Source: Priapulus caudatus
Lineage: Eukaryota; Priapulida; Priapulimorpha; Priapulimorphida; Priapulidae
NCBI RefSeq assembly: GCF_000485595.1
Contig: NW_014577242.1
Span: forward strand, 195,210-259,209
Reading direction: 5' to 3'
DNA length: 64,000 nucleotides
The number at the start of each line of letters is the position of its first letter. Position 1 is the stretch's first letter. A program made the translations under genes and the position numbers. Below are positions 51,101 to 61,089 of the stretch, piece by piece. The notes beneath the pieces were generated by a model, which was not told where the DNA came from, did not search any database, and saw nothing but the letters and a program-made list of their open reading frames with translations.

Positions 51101-54100
51101 TGAATTTAAACGTTGCGTTGCTAACGGCTGCATTCATGCCGGTGATCGCTAAAGTATCTGTGAAGGATGAGGCCTTTCATGCTGTCATCTAGAATAAATG
51201 TCTCTTTAAGATGGCCAGGAAATAATCAGCGCAAATGGCCGCCGCCGCGAGCATAATTCGCCGGCTGGCCGTGCCGTGCCAGATAACGGCACTGTACGTC
51301 GCTATGGCCGCATCGAGGAAATAAAACCTGGACGGTTAGCGGCTCCCGCCGCGGCGATTCCGCCAGAGCCGCCTACTTACGCTTAGACATCCTCACATTG
51401 TTGCCTCTACACGGGAGAGCCCGGCAAGAGCCTTGTGGGGAGGGGGGTATGGGATTGCGGAGAGTAGCTTTGCACTTGCGAACAGGAAAGCGGGTATTTA
51501 CGCGAAGACATCCTCGCATTCTCGCCTCCGCATGGCAGGGTCCATCAAAAAGCTTGCAGGGGCGGGCGAGGCGGGGTGTACGGGATTGCGGAGCGTGGCT
51601 TCGCGTTTGTGAACGGGAAAGCGGGTGTTTCCTTATATAGCTAGTGCTACTTATCGAACCCATCATGGCGGGGATCCCGCGTGCACGTTGCTAACGAAGC
51701 GCGCGGCAACCGGCGGGGCTTGCGTCTGCCGCCCGCCGCCAGCAACTGCTTATTAGCGGAGTCCGCAGGCAGATGGTCGACGTAAATGTCGGCGTGTGTG
51801 CGCGCGCGTGCGATGCCGTTAAAAGCCCCCGAGTTAATTTTCCTAAGTCGGAGAGCGCGTTGCGAATTCTGAAAGGTTTCTATATTAGATTTGGGGCCGG
51901 GTTCAGTATGTTTTTGATGTGTAGTGGATTACGGTTTCGTAGAAATGCTCACTACTGATGTCGATTTTCTTTGACTGGTTTTGATGTCGGTCATCTGCTC
52001 ACCGATTTCGTCCTTGTTCATTAATGCAGGAGTTGTCACGCCAGATTGAGGACTACACTGCCACCTATGAGCCAGATGATCAACTAGAGTGGTCGCTAGT
52101 ACTAGGTGAAATCAAAGGCTTTGTTGAGGTATGCAGGCACTTTACTCGTTGAGAGTGGCGAGCATGCAAGCGTGGAGATTCATGGCAGTGTGATTCTGCT
52201 TTAATTCTAAAGTTGTCTTTCGTAATCGTTCGGAGTTGATAGATCACTGACAACCTAATCACCGAGGATTGATGCTAGTTGTACCTTTTTACACAGGCTG
52301 ATAACTTGGCAAAAGTATTAGACACAGATCTGAATGCTCTTGTGTTGACACATCGACTTAGCCCGCTCAATCTGCCACCTATTGAGAAGGGAATGCCCGT
52401 TCCATTCACTCTGCAAGAAATACTTATTATAGGAAATTGTGCTGAGCAGGTATGCATTCTATGTAGATCATCTAATGTCCATTATTTACATCTCATAGGT
52501 TTCAATTCTTGGTCATTGTCTCAGTAGTCAGTTTGCATTAACGTGCGGGTACCATCAATCAATCGTACTATCGTGTGTACTATCATCAAGAGTAGTGATT
52601 GTAGTATCGTGTAGGATGCTCACAAAAGGCTGTAGTAGCAACGTTAGCACCCATGTTAGCACTTACCTATAGAGCATCTGTTGGTCACTACAAACTAACT
52701 CTCCCGCGGTCATCGTCGACGTTAATTGGCCGCTCGGCATTCTCTCATCCAGATCAAATTCAGCGAGTTGACGTTGGACATGTACAGAATGTTGCAGACG
52801 TTTGAGAGGGAGCCCCAGGAGGAGGTCAGCCCGCAGATGTTTGACCAGTCCCCCGCGCCCGGACGCCCACCGCTCGTGAGTACGGCATGCGCCGAGGTCG
52901 ATTGGCCACGCTGGTTTTATAAGCGCGCTTCTCAGGGCCGGAGGGTCGGCGAGAGATTGCCATCGAGGGATGGCGATGTCGATCTCTGTCGTACGCCTGT
53001 GTTGATTCGAGCTCGCTCTCAGGTGCTGTGTATCCCTTAGTTACCTCTTTATGTGCGCGAGCTGCGGAGTAAATGGTAACCGCACCTGTATGTATTGTGT
53101 GCATATACGTGTTTGCATATGTGCATGCGTGCATGCGTGCGTGCGTGCGTGCGTGCGTGCATATGTGTGTGCATGCATGTGTGCGTGCATACATGCGTAT
53201 GTGTGCGCGTATCCATCTGTGTGTGCGTGCATGCATGTCTGGCAGTTAATATACCCTTTTTATTCAATGTCGGTGAACAATAGGTAATACGTCAGGACAC
53301 AGATGGGAGATTAGGCAAAAGAGACAACCCACACAAATACCTGCTATACAAGCCCTCGTTCAGCCAGCTATTCGTATTCCTAGCGTCAGGTTTTAAAGAG
53401 CTTCCGCCTGGGGGAGCCATGTGCGTGTATCTGTCTGCAGATGGCGCCAGCGGCTCAGGAGCATTGAAACCTTCCCCGGACAGTACGTGCTACCACATAA
53501 TTGACAAATCTTTAACTGTTTCCTTTAAGCTTTCACTGCTTTGCGTGCTAGGAATGTTATCAGCTAGGAATGTTATCATTCCGACCCTTCTGGCAGATTT
53601 GCTTCGTGAGAATGATAAATAAATACTCTGCTGTCTGTTTTCTGTTAATGGGTTACGTGCTTTGCAAACACGAATTTGTACCTTCTCTTGCCACGAGGGG
53701 GCACCAGTTGTCTGATTTAAGTGCTTGGTGTTTCAGTGGCATTTGACTATGGCGGTATCAGCTGCTCCTCAAAGAAGGAACCTGAGCACATAATCAAGAA
53801 GCCTGCATCAATAAAGGACATGCATTGGTAAGAGAAATGCATGTATTCCGCTGTTAAACATTCTTGCTAGACAGGTCATGATGTCTGGTTGGTGTTTAAT
53901 GGTAAGACAGCTTAGCGAAGTATGTTGGAAAGCTGTAGCCTATGAAATGGCTGTATTGATTTTGTGCGACAGTTATTGGAGTTTATAGGGATGCACACCC
54001 CCTAAGGGCTAATGGCCACTCTATATATAGCATAGGGGCAAAGTAACCATCATAAATATATATATATTTATATACGCTCAAATTCTCAGCCGCCAGACAG

Positions 54101-57100
54101 AAATTGGCCCAAAACACTGCCTCGCTGACGAAAATCACTGTTCTTTCATCAGTAAACTACACTTTATTGAACTAAAATGGAATAGTCTCATACAATGCGT
54201 TCAGAATAGCTTAGAATACACCAAATTGTACAATTTATTCACAAAATTGCGGAGTTTGCTTTGCTAGGACCTCGAAACGCGCAAATGCACCAAAAAAATT
54301 TACCACCTCTCAGACCTTTTTGGCCAGGGGAATCACTGTATATATATATATATATATATATGTAATATATATATATATTATATATATATAATCATAGACA
54401 TAAGCTGCGTAGACACGAGGGGAAAAGTTGCGTTCACACGCTAAAATATACGCGGCTTCCTTAGCCACGGCTTGCTTAGCCGCGAATGCTCCGGCTTGCT
54501 AAGCGCGGAATCATATTCCGCGCCAACTAAGCCGCGTATATTCGGCACCACGCTGGCCGCGTATTTGATTGTCTTGTGAACCTAGACTGCTACCCGTTCG
54601 CTGCACGACGTTAGGGTAGCGTGTGGAACTGTCGACCGGGTACCAGTCTATATTATACCGCGCTAGCTAAGCCTCGAATCTCGTGTATCTCGTGTGAACG
54701 CATTTTAACAGGACTTAGCACCAACTAAGTACGGTACCAGCTAAGCCGTGTATACGTGTGAACGCAGCTATATACACTTCACTGAGAGGTATTTTCTATT
54801 TTATATTCTCATCGCTGCAATTCTCAAAACGTCGTGTAATAGTTCTAAGAGTCGAAAATGAAATTTGCAAACCGATCCAATTAAAATCCGGGCTAGACCC
54901 TTGTTGCTTTAGGATCTGGGACGTCTGCACTACGCGGCCGTAGCAATGGATGGAAGACTTAGTGTGCCTCCATTGGTTTCTCTGTTGACAGTTTACACCC
55001 AGGCGATCTATATCCGTTCTCTCGGAAGCCCCTGTTTCTAATCGTCGACAGCGACAACAGCAGCACATTCCAACACATGCCAAACCTCTTTGGCCAGCCT
55101 TTAGTGATTCTCATGTCTCCCGAGCAAGTGCCATCAAATATACATGGTGAGTAATGATGTGGAAATATCTGGGCCTAACATTGAATAACACTTTTTTTTC
55201 GTTTTCATCTTGTTTTTTTCATATCATTCGATTGACTGACTCATAGAAACATCATAAATAGATATGACATCATGAAAGTCAAAAATGTCAACGTTTTCAT
55301 GACAGCTCACTTTATATGTCGTGACATTTTTGGTTCGTGACGTCGTAACTGCTTACAACGTTTCTGACGGTGGGTCCCATGAGAACGATGACGGTTAAGA
55401 TGCAGTGGTAGCGATGATGAAAAAAGCAGAGGATCAAGAAAACACAAACGATCGTAATGACAAAAATGTGACCTCGTTTGTGACACGAACATTATTTGCT
55501 GACATCTAAGCCACGTCCTAAATGTTTCTTTTCCGTCATCATCCGTTCATCCTCTCATTCATCATCGACTGTTAAAAGCAATACTCCCGAAGATTCCTAT
55601 CAACGATCATCTGCCGATGTCGTGTTGTCGACGGTAATTTTGCGCGATGCCGCACCAGTAATGTGACGGGTAACCGCGTCTGTCCACAGAGCAACGACAC
55701 CGCGGCAATCTCTTCACACTGTTCCTACACAGTCCGCTGACAGCTTTCTGCTACGTATGCGGCATCAGCGAGATACACATAGAGCTGTGGGACAAGGCGC
55801 AGGCCGTCATACGAAAGATGTTCGTCGAGATAAGCCGTACGGTTGCGCACTCGCGCACGTTAGGTAAGCGGAGTACTCGGTCGTCGTAGCGACGCTGCCT
55901 CCATCGCCCCCCAGCGAACGGAAACGCATTACTACTGAGTTTGCTGGGACAAACCGCTTACCGTGTTGTCAGTGGACTTCCAAGTCCCTGCCGAGTACAC
56001 TGATGCCGTGACAGACCATTGCGTGCCATCTCCCAGGCATTCATTCACGGACTCGGGCATTCCCGTCTCAAAAATTCTGCGCCGTTTTCGTTGATCACTC
56101 TGTGCGCGTTTTGAGAGATGATCGCGGGTATGGTGCACAGGTCTCATGGGTGTGCCCACACCGTGCTCGATCGGCTCTCCCGTGACTACGTTGCTACAGC
56201 GGAGTGAGTGCTACGTGTGAGCAGGATAGCTGAGCACGGCGGGCATGCGTCGCGGTCTCAGGGTGGCGGTCGCGAGCCGAGTCACGAGCGCGTTTATGGG
56301 CAATTGATTAATTCAAGTTGAGACAATTGATTTGCGCCATGCCGTTTCAGACACGTCGTACCTGCAGTTCTATGGCGACGACTTTCTGCGCCTCGTCATC
56401 CTGCGCTTCATCTTCTGCTGCAACGTTGTCTACCTGCACCGGGGCTTTAAGGTATGCAGGCGGGTGGTGGTGTGGGTTTAACACGCAGGTATAGGGTTGC
56501 CGGTTATACCTGATCCAGGGCTTTAAGGTACGCGGGTGGGTGGTGATGGTAGTGGTGTGTGGGGTGGTGGTGTGGGTTTAACACGTGGGTATAGGGTCGC
56601 CGGTTATACCTGCGCAGGGGCTTCAAGGTATGCGGGTGGGTGGGAGGTAACACGCAGGTGGTGGTGGGGGTAGGGTCGCTGGTTATAACTGCACCAGGGC
56701 TTCAAGATACTCATGCGGGTGGTGGTAGTGGTGGTGGGTGGGTGTGGTGGGGTGGGGTGGGGTGGATGTGTGTGTATAGGGGGGGGGGGTAACACGTGGG
56801 TGTAGGGGCGCCGGTTATACCTGCACAGGGGGTTCAAGGTACGTGGATGGGCGGAAGGATTAAAATGCGGACATAGAGTCGTAGGTCCTACCTGCACACG
56901 GGCTTCACGGTATGCGGGTGGTTGGGTTAGTTAACACGTGGACGTAGGGTCTTAGGTTCTACCTGGCAGATGCTTTAAGTTACACGAGTTTTTATGGGGG
57001 TTAATGTAAAAATGTAGGGTTGTCCGTCTGCGGTGGATCGTGTTAAAAGGCGTGTGTGACTGTGTACGATTTTTTCTTTCACCATCAGGAATTGCTCTTC

Positions 57101-57434
57101 GCCCATTTCCCCCAGGCTGTTAGCTACTAAATTTCTATCGAATAGGTTTATGTTCGTTTTAGCCGCACCACATATTTTTTCCTACCGAGGCCCGCTGTTC
57201 AATTTTGGATCAGCTTTATGCTGCAATCTGATTAAGTAATCAATTTGCGATCTCAAATGAATAGATTCTGCCTGCGTTTACCATTTTAAGTGAGATCAGT
57301 TAATCTTTGCAATTAGGACATAATTAATTATGTATTATCTTTCGTGAGTAGACTAAATTCAATTTTTAAGAAGGGGGTTTGTGAGATTGTGTCTGCACTG
57401 GCTTGTGGAAATAGAATGTAGGAAGAAATGTGTG

Positions 57435-57474
<40 letters not shown>

Positions 57475-58709
57475 TGTGAGTGTGTGCAAGCGCGAACACG
57501 CATGTATGTACATCAGGAGTAGATAATAGGGAAGGAGTGTGACTTCAATTAACAAGGAAAATTCGTCATTTACTAGCCTTAGAATACCTACGATTTACTA
57601 CGCGTAACTCAACCAACTTGTACACAGTACATTCGCCTAGCATCGTGCGAAATCGTTTCCTCATATACACCAGCAATTCAGAGATACAGACTAAAACGTA
57701 CGACACGATTATCCATTCTTTGGCCATCAATCCGAACGTATTCCCCGCCGAACTCGAAACAAAAGGCAGCTACTAACGCACTGTCGCTCACTCGGCGAGA
57801 TAAGTTTTGACCCAGCATACAGCTACATATCGGCATACAGCTGGTATGCCCCCCACGCACGCACACCTACCGCAATCAGCACCAGCTCCAGCTCCAATCT
57901 TCCAGCGAGCCACACCGCTTCACCGTGTGAGCAAGAGTGCGTTAGTAGCTGCCTTTTGTTTCAAGTTCGGCGGGAAATACGTTCGGATTGATGGCCAAAG
58001 AATGGATAATCGTGTCGTACGTTTTAGTCTGTATCTCCGGATTGTGGGTGTATACGAGGAAACAATTTCGCACGATCCTAGGCGAATGTACTGTGTACGA
58101 TTTGAGCTCAAGTTGGTTGAGTTACGCGTAGTAAATCGTAGGTATTCTAAGTCTAGTAAATGACGAATTTCCCTTGTTTATTGAAGTCACACTCCTTCCC
58201 TTTTATCTACTCCTGATGTACATCCATTATGTGTGCGTGCGTGCGAGTATTTGTAAAACTGTGCAGCATGCCCACAACAAGTGCGTAGGCCTGATTTGTG
58301 TGAGAAGATGTAATACAATCATAGAACCCCGGCCGTAGATATGTCAGCAGCCTGTGCAGCATGCTATTCATCCTCCCTATGGCTTCTATATCCCCCCACC
58401 TTCACATCGTGCATGCGGAATAAATGTGAAATCCCCATGCTCATGCACAGTAGAGCAGGGGGGACGTATGCCATAAGGGGAATGTATACGATACTACACC
58501 TGCACACTTGCGCACAGCTTGTACACCTGCAGGAGCTCACGTAGAGTTGTTCGTCGTCTCTGCTGCAGGGATTCACGCCGCTGTGCCAGCCTCCGATTCC
58601 GCGCGACGAGTTCCTCGACAACGTCGCTCTCCACCGATACGTGTTTGACCTCGCCACGATGCTGAACGTGCGATCGCAGCTGCAGGAGGAAAGCGGAGTC
58701 GGCGGATAA
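32264..58709 (+). CDS. SCAI: SCAI (suppressor of cancer cell invasion) orthologue, 14 coding exons, about 567 aa
   Basis: In vertebrates a nuclear cofactor that binds MRTF/SRF and represses its targets, and that also works with 53BP1 in double-strand-break repair. Coding exons: 32264-32364, 36470-36565, 39709-39795, 43608-43706, 50434-50530, 52030-52128, 52297-52449, 52753-52875, 53296-53482, 53737-53827, 54992-55146, 55690-55863, 56351-56451, 58569-58709. Phases agree at all 13 introns and total 568 codons including TAA. Human SCAI is about 606 aa. Hallmarks in order: FCHLLEKSKQLFNGLRDLPQ, QWQSYFGRTFDVYTKLWKFQ, YGLKRWQIGEMASKIGQLYY, LNEAFSFYSAIKARAYYSK, LRYYARFIVVCLLLKK, KFSELTLDMYRMLQ, NPHKYLLYKPSFSQL, LHPGDLYPFSRKPLFLIVD and NLFGQPLV. 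ATG at 32264 has A at -3. An in-frame ATG at 32249, right after a stop, would add five residues but has a poor context. Introns hold two large hairpin elements, an N gap and a tandem array at the exon 13 donor. Confidence 0.96.
32674..33392. mobile_element. Long inverted-repeat (foldback) element in SCAI intron 1
   Basis: Two arms of about 320-330 bp, nearly identical, face each other (about 32674-32990 and 33063-33392) around a spacer of roughly 70-80 bp. Matching blocks include CGCAACGGAAGTCGAC, GAACCTAACCAACTGCGC and GCATGTTCTAAGTCGCC. GTTTAACAC is directly repeated at 32665-32673 and 33393-33401. Terminal sequence is CACA(G/A)GCACTCGC. No coding sequence. It is transcribed inside SCAI pre-mRNA. 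Confidence 0.9.
33402..36469. other. Rest of SCAI intron 1
   Basis: Holds a TAG/TAC simple-sequence tract at about 33446-33535, a tRNA-like sequence at 34141-34210, and AT runs at about 34293-34322, 35263-35285 and 36431-36455. No other exon is required by phase or by homology with human SCAI. Confidence 0.55.
34141..34210 (-). repeat. tRNA-derived SINE or tRNA pseudogene
   Basis: On the minus strand a good A-box/D-arm sequence (GTGGTCCAGTGGTCAGCAC) is followed about 30 bases later by a B-box-like GGGTCTAAACCC, the spacing of a tRNA promoter. The B box is imperfect and no full cloverleaf could be drawn. Confidence 0.45.
36566..39708. other. SCAI intron 2
   Basis: About 3.1 kb. A GC-rich patch at 36600-37100 and another at 39000-39550 give open frames with no recognisable features. 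The element at 38191-38560 is described separately. Confidence 0.5.
38191..38560. mobile_element. MITE with CAGGG...AAATTAAC termini
   Basis: The left terminus CAGGGTGCGAAATTAAC pairs with GTTAATTTCTACCCCTG at the right. CGTATT occurs on both sides (38185-38190 and 38561-38566). The inside is a series of GGAGTC/GACTCC direct and inverted repeats (for example about 38211-38290 and 38450-38535), so it is self-complementary at several scales. Non-coding. Confidence 0.7.
42265..42337. repeat. AAT/GAT/CAT trinucleotide microsatellite
   Basis: Runs of AAT, GAT (with one GTG break), AAT, CAT and AAT. The GAT and CAT blocks are complementary, so the tract can fold back on itself. Confidence 0.9.
42485..42532. 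repeat. (TACTGC)n microsatellite
   Basis: About seven to eight hexamer units of ACTGCT. A similar CTACTG motif dominates the array at 49098-49206. Confidence 0.9.
42962..43342. other. Assembly gap (381 N)
   Basis: A run of 381 undetermined bases between AT-rich microsatellites, inside SCAI intron 3. Neighbouring coding exons are not affected. Confidence 1.
43352..43442. repeat. (AT)n(GT)n(AT)n microsatellite beside the gap
   Basis: About 40 bases of AT, then about 35 of GT, then AT again. It probably caused the assembly break at its left. Confidence 0.95.
43796..43856. repeat. Hairpin repeat with CTCTTGATATAAT arm
   Basis: ATAATCAAGAACCCATTAACCC pairs with GGGGTTAATGAGCTCTTGAT around a short loop. 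Related to the hairpin at 13241-13338. Confidence 0.6.
44123..44361. mobile_element. Telomere-repeat-bearing MITE, family B
   Basis: A 239-bp element with 28-bp sub-terminal inverted repeats at 44127-44154 and 44328-44355 (left TGCTATCCCCCGGGCGT, then AGAGGGACAGT; one mismatch). It is flanked by an 11-bp direct repeat, CACAGCAGTGG (44112-44122 and 44362-44372). At about 44249-44307 lie nine to ten CCCTAA/TCCTAA/CCCTGA units, the longest telomere-type tract in the window, placed towards the right terminus. Termini are unrelated to families A and C. Non-coding, in SCAI intron 4. Confidence 0.8.
44850..45195. repeat. (CT)n polypyrimidine tract
   Basis: About 330 bases of almost pure CT with occasional CTCG and TTC breaks, in SCAI intron 4. 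The long Ser/Leu or Arg/Glu open frames across it are artefacts of the repeat. Confidence 0.95.
45424..45560. repeat. (GT)n passing into TGCG-rich sequence
   Basis: A pure GT run at 45425-45450 decays into GTGTGCGTGC-type sequence. It creates Cys/Val-rich open frames that are not genes. Confidence 0.9.
45653..46310 (+). repeat. AGGTCA-rich dispersed repeat, copy c (indel-rich)
   Basis: Matches 25693-26245 along its whole length, from the AGCTCATCTGAT start to the GATAACCTTTTGACCCTCAAG end. It differs mainly by single-base insertions and deletions rather than substitutions, the pattern of uncorrected long-read sequence. A poly-C run is at 45754-45767. Confidence 0.75.
47116..47455. repeat. 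Purine-rich tract
   Basis: A strongly purine-biased plus strand (GAGA at first, then GGGA/GGAGG blocks at about 47260-47440). It could form triplex or G-quadruplex structure. It lies in SCAI intron 4. Confidence 0.75.
49098..49206. repeat. Composite CTA/CTACTG/CTG/GGCTAC microsatellite
   Basis: Four successive blocks: CTA, then CTACTG, then CTG, then GGCTAC. This is the pattern of stepwise unit change within one array. Confidence 0.9.
50217..50265. repeat. (GT)n/(GTGC)n microsatellite
   Basis: Pure GT at 50217-50242, then GTGC-type units, about 170 bases before SCAI exon 5. Confidence 0.9.
50531..52029. other. SCAI intron 5
   Basis: Contains the 51379-51632 tandem duplication and otherwise nothing recognisable. 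An AT-rich part at 50570-51060 and a GC-rich part at 51230-51850 differ sharply in composition. Confidence 0.5.
51379..51632. repeat. Two-copy tandem duplication of about 120-130 bp
   Basis: GACATCCTCACATTGTTGCC through GAAAGCGGGTATTT (51379-51499) recurs as GACATCCTCGCATTCTCGCC through GAAAGCGGGTGTTT (51500-51632). The copies share GGGATTGCGGAG and are moderately diverged. Confidence 0.75.
53095..53232. repeat. GTGC/ATGT tetranucleotide microsatellite
   Basis: GCATGCGTGC and GTGC units followed by irregular ATGTGTGC, in SCAI intron 8. Confidence 0.9.
53828..54991. other. SCAI intron 10
   Basis: Contains TATA-rich runs at about 54055-54075 and 54338-54392 and the inverted-repeat element at 54429-54766. 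Confidence 0.5.
54429..54766. mobile_element. Inverted-repeat element with TGCGTTCACACG termini
   Basis: TGCGTTCACACG at 54429-54440 is mirrored by CGTGTGAACGCA at 54755-54766. The interior has many copies of GCTTAGC/GCTAAGC and CGCGTATAT in both orientations, so much of it is self-complementary. I could not settle a target-site duplication. Non-coding, in SCAI intron 10. Confidence 0.65.
56434..57000 (+). repeat. Minisatellite array built from the end of SCAI exon 13 and its splice donor
   Basis: About seven degenerate units start at 56434, 56510, 56610, 56689, 56821, 56892 and 56963, with lengths from about 70 to 132 bp. The first is the true exon end (codons for LHRGFK, then GTATGC). Later units repeat CTGCNC..GGGCTTYAAG followed by GTAYGC, then a GGGTGG-rich body and GGTTATACC. 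Donor sequence is kept in units 2, 3, 5 and 6 and lost in units 4 and 7. Confidence 0.85.
57001..57427. other. SCAI intron 13, middle part
   Basis: No feature recognised between the minisatellite and the microsatellite. AT-rich, without exon-like sequence. Confidence 0.5.
57428..57482. repeat. (GTGC)n microsatellite
   Basis: About eleven perfect GTGC tetramers, bordering the long hairpin element. Confidence 0.95.
57513..58216. mobile_element. Long inverted-repeat (foldback) element in SCAI intron 13, TCAGGAGTA termini
   Basis: Arms of about 290 bp (about 57513-57800 and 57920-58216) mirror each other around a spacer of about 120 bp, sharing for example GTACGACACGATTATCCATT and GGCAGCTACTAACGCACT with their complements. 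Ends are TCAGGAGTAGATAATAG and TTTATCTACTCCTGA. TGTACA lies on both sides (57507-57512 and 58217-58222), itself a palindrome. Same family as the 68-bp element at 3792-3859. No protein-coding sequence. Confidence 0.9.
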
Positions 58710-58891
58710 TCGCGAGACGACGCTAGGCGACCCGCGCTGGTGTGCTGACGACGCGGCACGGCGGCCGCTTCTACGCTCGCGAAGAGACGTACGCGTTTCC
58801 GACGTGCGCGTTTCCGTGGCCTGTTGGTGCGGTTTAGACGCGGACGACTTGGCGTCGGGTTGTCGCGCCGGGTTGGGGTGGGGCGCGCGGT
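58710..58891 (+). other. Start of SCAI 3' UTR
   Basis: GC-rich sequence right after the SCAI stop. I saw no AATAAA within the next 2 kb, so the transcript end is not set. Confidence 0.35.
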
Positions 58892-59169
58892 CTCACGCAG
58901 TGAGAGTCACGCTCTGTTCGACGCTGTAACGAGATTCCATCGTTAGCCCCTCATCAAGAGTCTGTCTCCCACGCGGTAATCGTCGAGGCACCGTCCGAGT
59001 CGCCGAGTCTGGCGCGCATTCTCGTCGGAGGCGAAGGATGTTGGCGACGGTGAGGGGCGGCGGCAGTCTAAAGTCAGGCCGCACGTGCTCAGGCGGTGGC
59101 ATGCTCGCGACGCCCCCTGGCGTCGGCCCGTCACCCGACTCGGCCACTCGCGGCATCTGCGTTGTACAA
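58892..59169 (-). CDS. Possible terminal coding exon of an unknown minus-strand gene
   Basis: On the minus strand an open frame runs from an acceptor-like ACAACGCAG (just above 59160) to TGA at about 58892, encoding about 85 residues. It holds the stretch PPPEHVRPDFRLPPPLTVAN, then ILRLRRE. Codon choice (GTG, GCC, GAG, CTG, GTC) is coding-like. I do not recognise the protein and found no upstream exons. It would converge on SCAI tail to tail. It may also be a chance open frame in GC-rich DNA. Confidence 0.25.
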
Positions 59170-59283
59170 TGCTCACTCTTCGCTGAGATGTTACTGGAAG
59201 GTTGCGACATTTCGGGGTGGGTTTGCTGTTGTCAAATGCGTGGCACCATGTCGAATCTTGCCAACGTAGCGAAGGAAGGATGG

Positions 59284-59285
<2 letters not shown>

Positions 59286-59324
<39 letters not shown>

Positions 59325-59340
59325 CTCTCTTTCTCTCTCG
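59286..59340. repeat. (CT)n microsatellite
   Basis: About 27 CT units with two interruptions. It falls inside spurious Leu/Ser and Arg/Glu open frames. Confidence 0.95.
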
Positions 59341-59399
59341 TGTTGCAACCCTCGTCGGCAAACTCCCACCGCCACGTCACGAAGCAAGAAGTCATAATC

Positions 59400-60430
59400 G
59401 TGCGTTTTATTTCTTGGTGATTCACACGTTCACGATGCGCTTCGTGCACACGTAGCTCTACCTGTGTAGCCGCTTCGCTCCCGCTACAGGGGGGTTCCCG
59501 TAAGCAGAAGCAAACGGGCTACACTGGTAGAGAGAGCTACGTGTACCGAAACTAGAGCGTGGGTTAATGGCGTCTTCGTTCATTCATATCAAATATGAAT
59601 GCGACGCCATGTCTCGCACCGTGTGTTCGTGTGCATTTCTCTTATTGGCAAAAGCTCTTAGCCATGTACGTGTCTGAGAGTTCCCCAGTAATAACAACTC
59701 CGCGGGGAGACGTTGAACCCTGCGAACCGCATTATTTCGGTTGTGAACGAAGTGAACAGTACTTAATATTTTAAAAAACTGCCTCCGACCAAAATCTGCA
59801 GTAGCGGATGCCGTATACACGAAAGCGTTATTTTTGCGTTATACTGCAGCAGACCTACATTCCCAACGATGGGCAGCGTGTTTTCTAGTTGGTTATGAAC
59901 CGAGGTGGATTTGTCATGCTGTTTGTATGTGTGGTTGTTTAGCAAACGTCTGACTGTACGGTACAGCACCTGCGATGCGTATGTAGTCAGTCGGTTGTCC
60001 CCTGCTGTTATTGTTAAATGTTTTTGCTCACTTCTCTGAGGTGTGCAATTATATATCTAAAGAGGAAACACCGCACGCGTATCTTTGCTCCAGTGATCAC
60101 TTGTGCCTGACTCCTCGCTATGCAGATTTGTCTTGCGCTAAAAAACAAGTGATCGTGTCTGGGCAAAGTGCTGATTTACAGCTAGTATAGGTTACGTGAA
60201 TAGTATGGTATACTGTTGTTAGTAACATTCCCCTTGTGTCCTTAGACCTAGTAGATTGTTGATAGGCTAGTTTCACCCGAGTTTGTCCCGTTATCGGTAC
60301 GTACTGTTATGGTCGTTGAAATTTTAATTATGGCTGATTCTGGTAGCACGCAGTGGTCGCACTGCTGGACAGGATAGAGGTACATTCCTAATTATACGCC
60401 GCGTATGCTACATTCCAGGTTTATTAACGC
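59400..60430. other. Region downstream of SCAI, no gene recognised
   Basis: No exon or family motif seen on either strand. A small palindrome, CATTCATATCAAATATGAATG, is at about 59580-59600. Confidence 0.4.
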
Positions 60431-60435
60431 TCAGG

Positions 60436-60482
60436 CGTGTGTCTGTGTGTATGCGCGCGCGCGTGCGTGCGTGCGTGCGTGC

Positions 60483-60524
<42 letters not shown>
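60436..60524. repeat. (GC/GTGC/GT)n microsatellite
   Basis: A GTGC block followed by about 18 GT units, directly before the first copy of the local duplication. Confidence 0.95.
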
Positions 60525-60525
<1 letters not shown>

Positions 60526-61089
60526 CGATCGGGTTGCATGGGAGAGGAAGATATATTCTCCGCTTTCGATTTGTAATAGCTCCGTTTTGACTACCGCGTT
60601 CTCTGTGTTTGCTGCCGCGTTTCACACGCACGCGTAATCTCGTTGTTAAGTCGTTTGTTTAGCGAGCTTCTTCTTAGCGGGCGGGGGGGGCGTTTGGCTC
60701 TTGGTTAGGTGCGAGATCGGATTAGCATTCATTTCGCGATGGCAGCCGGCGGAGCAATAATTTACTTAATTTGATGCGCGCTGGCATGAGCGAGCGCAGC
60801 GACTGCCTGTGCAGATTAACGTACGCGCCACTTCTCCACAGTGGCCGAGAAACTGGCTTAGCGCACGAATGCAACGAGTGCCTTCCGTTTTAAACGGGGA
60901 TTTAGCTATGATTAAGCTGCGATGCTGTTTTGCTATTACTAGCATGTCCGCTGAGCGGTTGGCCGGTGGCGACGCGGCTTGACGCGTGTCTAGGCACAAT
61001 TTGTCCTAGGCAACAGTTTCTAAATCGCGGCAGAAAGTCATCTAGTGGGTGGGTCGATACATGCAGCACTGCCGTCTATGATGCGCGTA
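60526..61089. repeat. Local duplication, copy 1 (pair with 61970-62522)
   Basis: Matches 61970-62522 in the same orientation over its entire length, beginning CGATCGGGTTGCATG and ending CACTGCCGTCTATGATGCGCG. No gene recognised in it. Differences are chiefly single-base gaps. Confidence 0.85.

Noticed and set aside
56434-57000. Tandem array considered as a CRISPR-like or regulatory repeat array
   Set aside because: Units vary in length, have no fixed spacer and start with copied exon sequence; it is a eukaryotic minisatellite.
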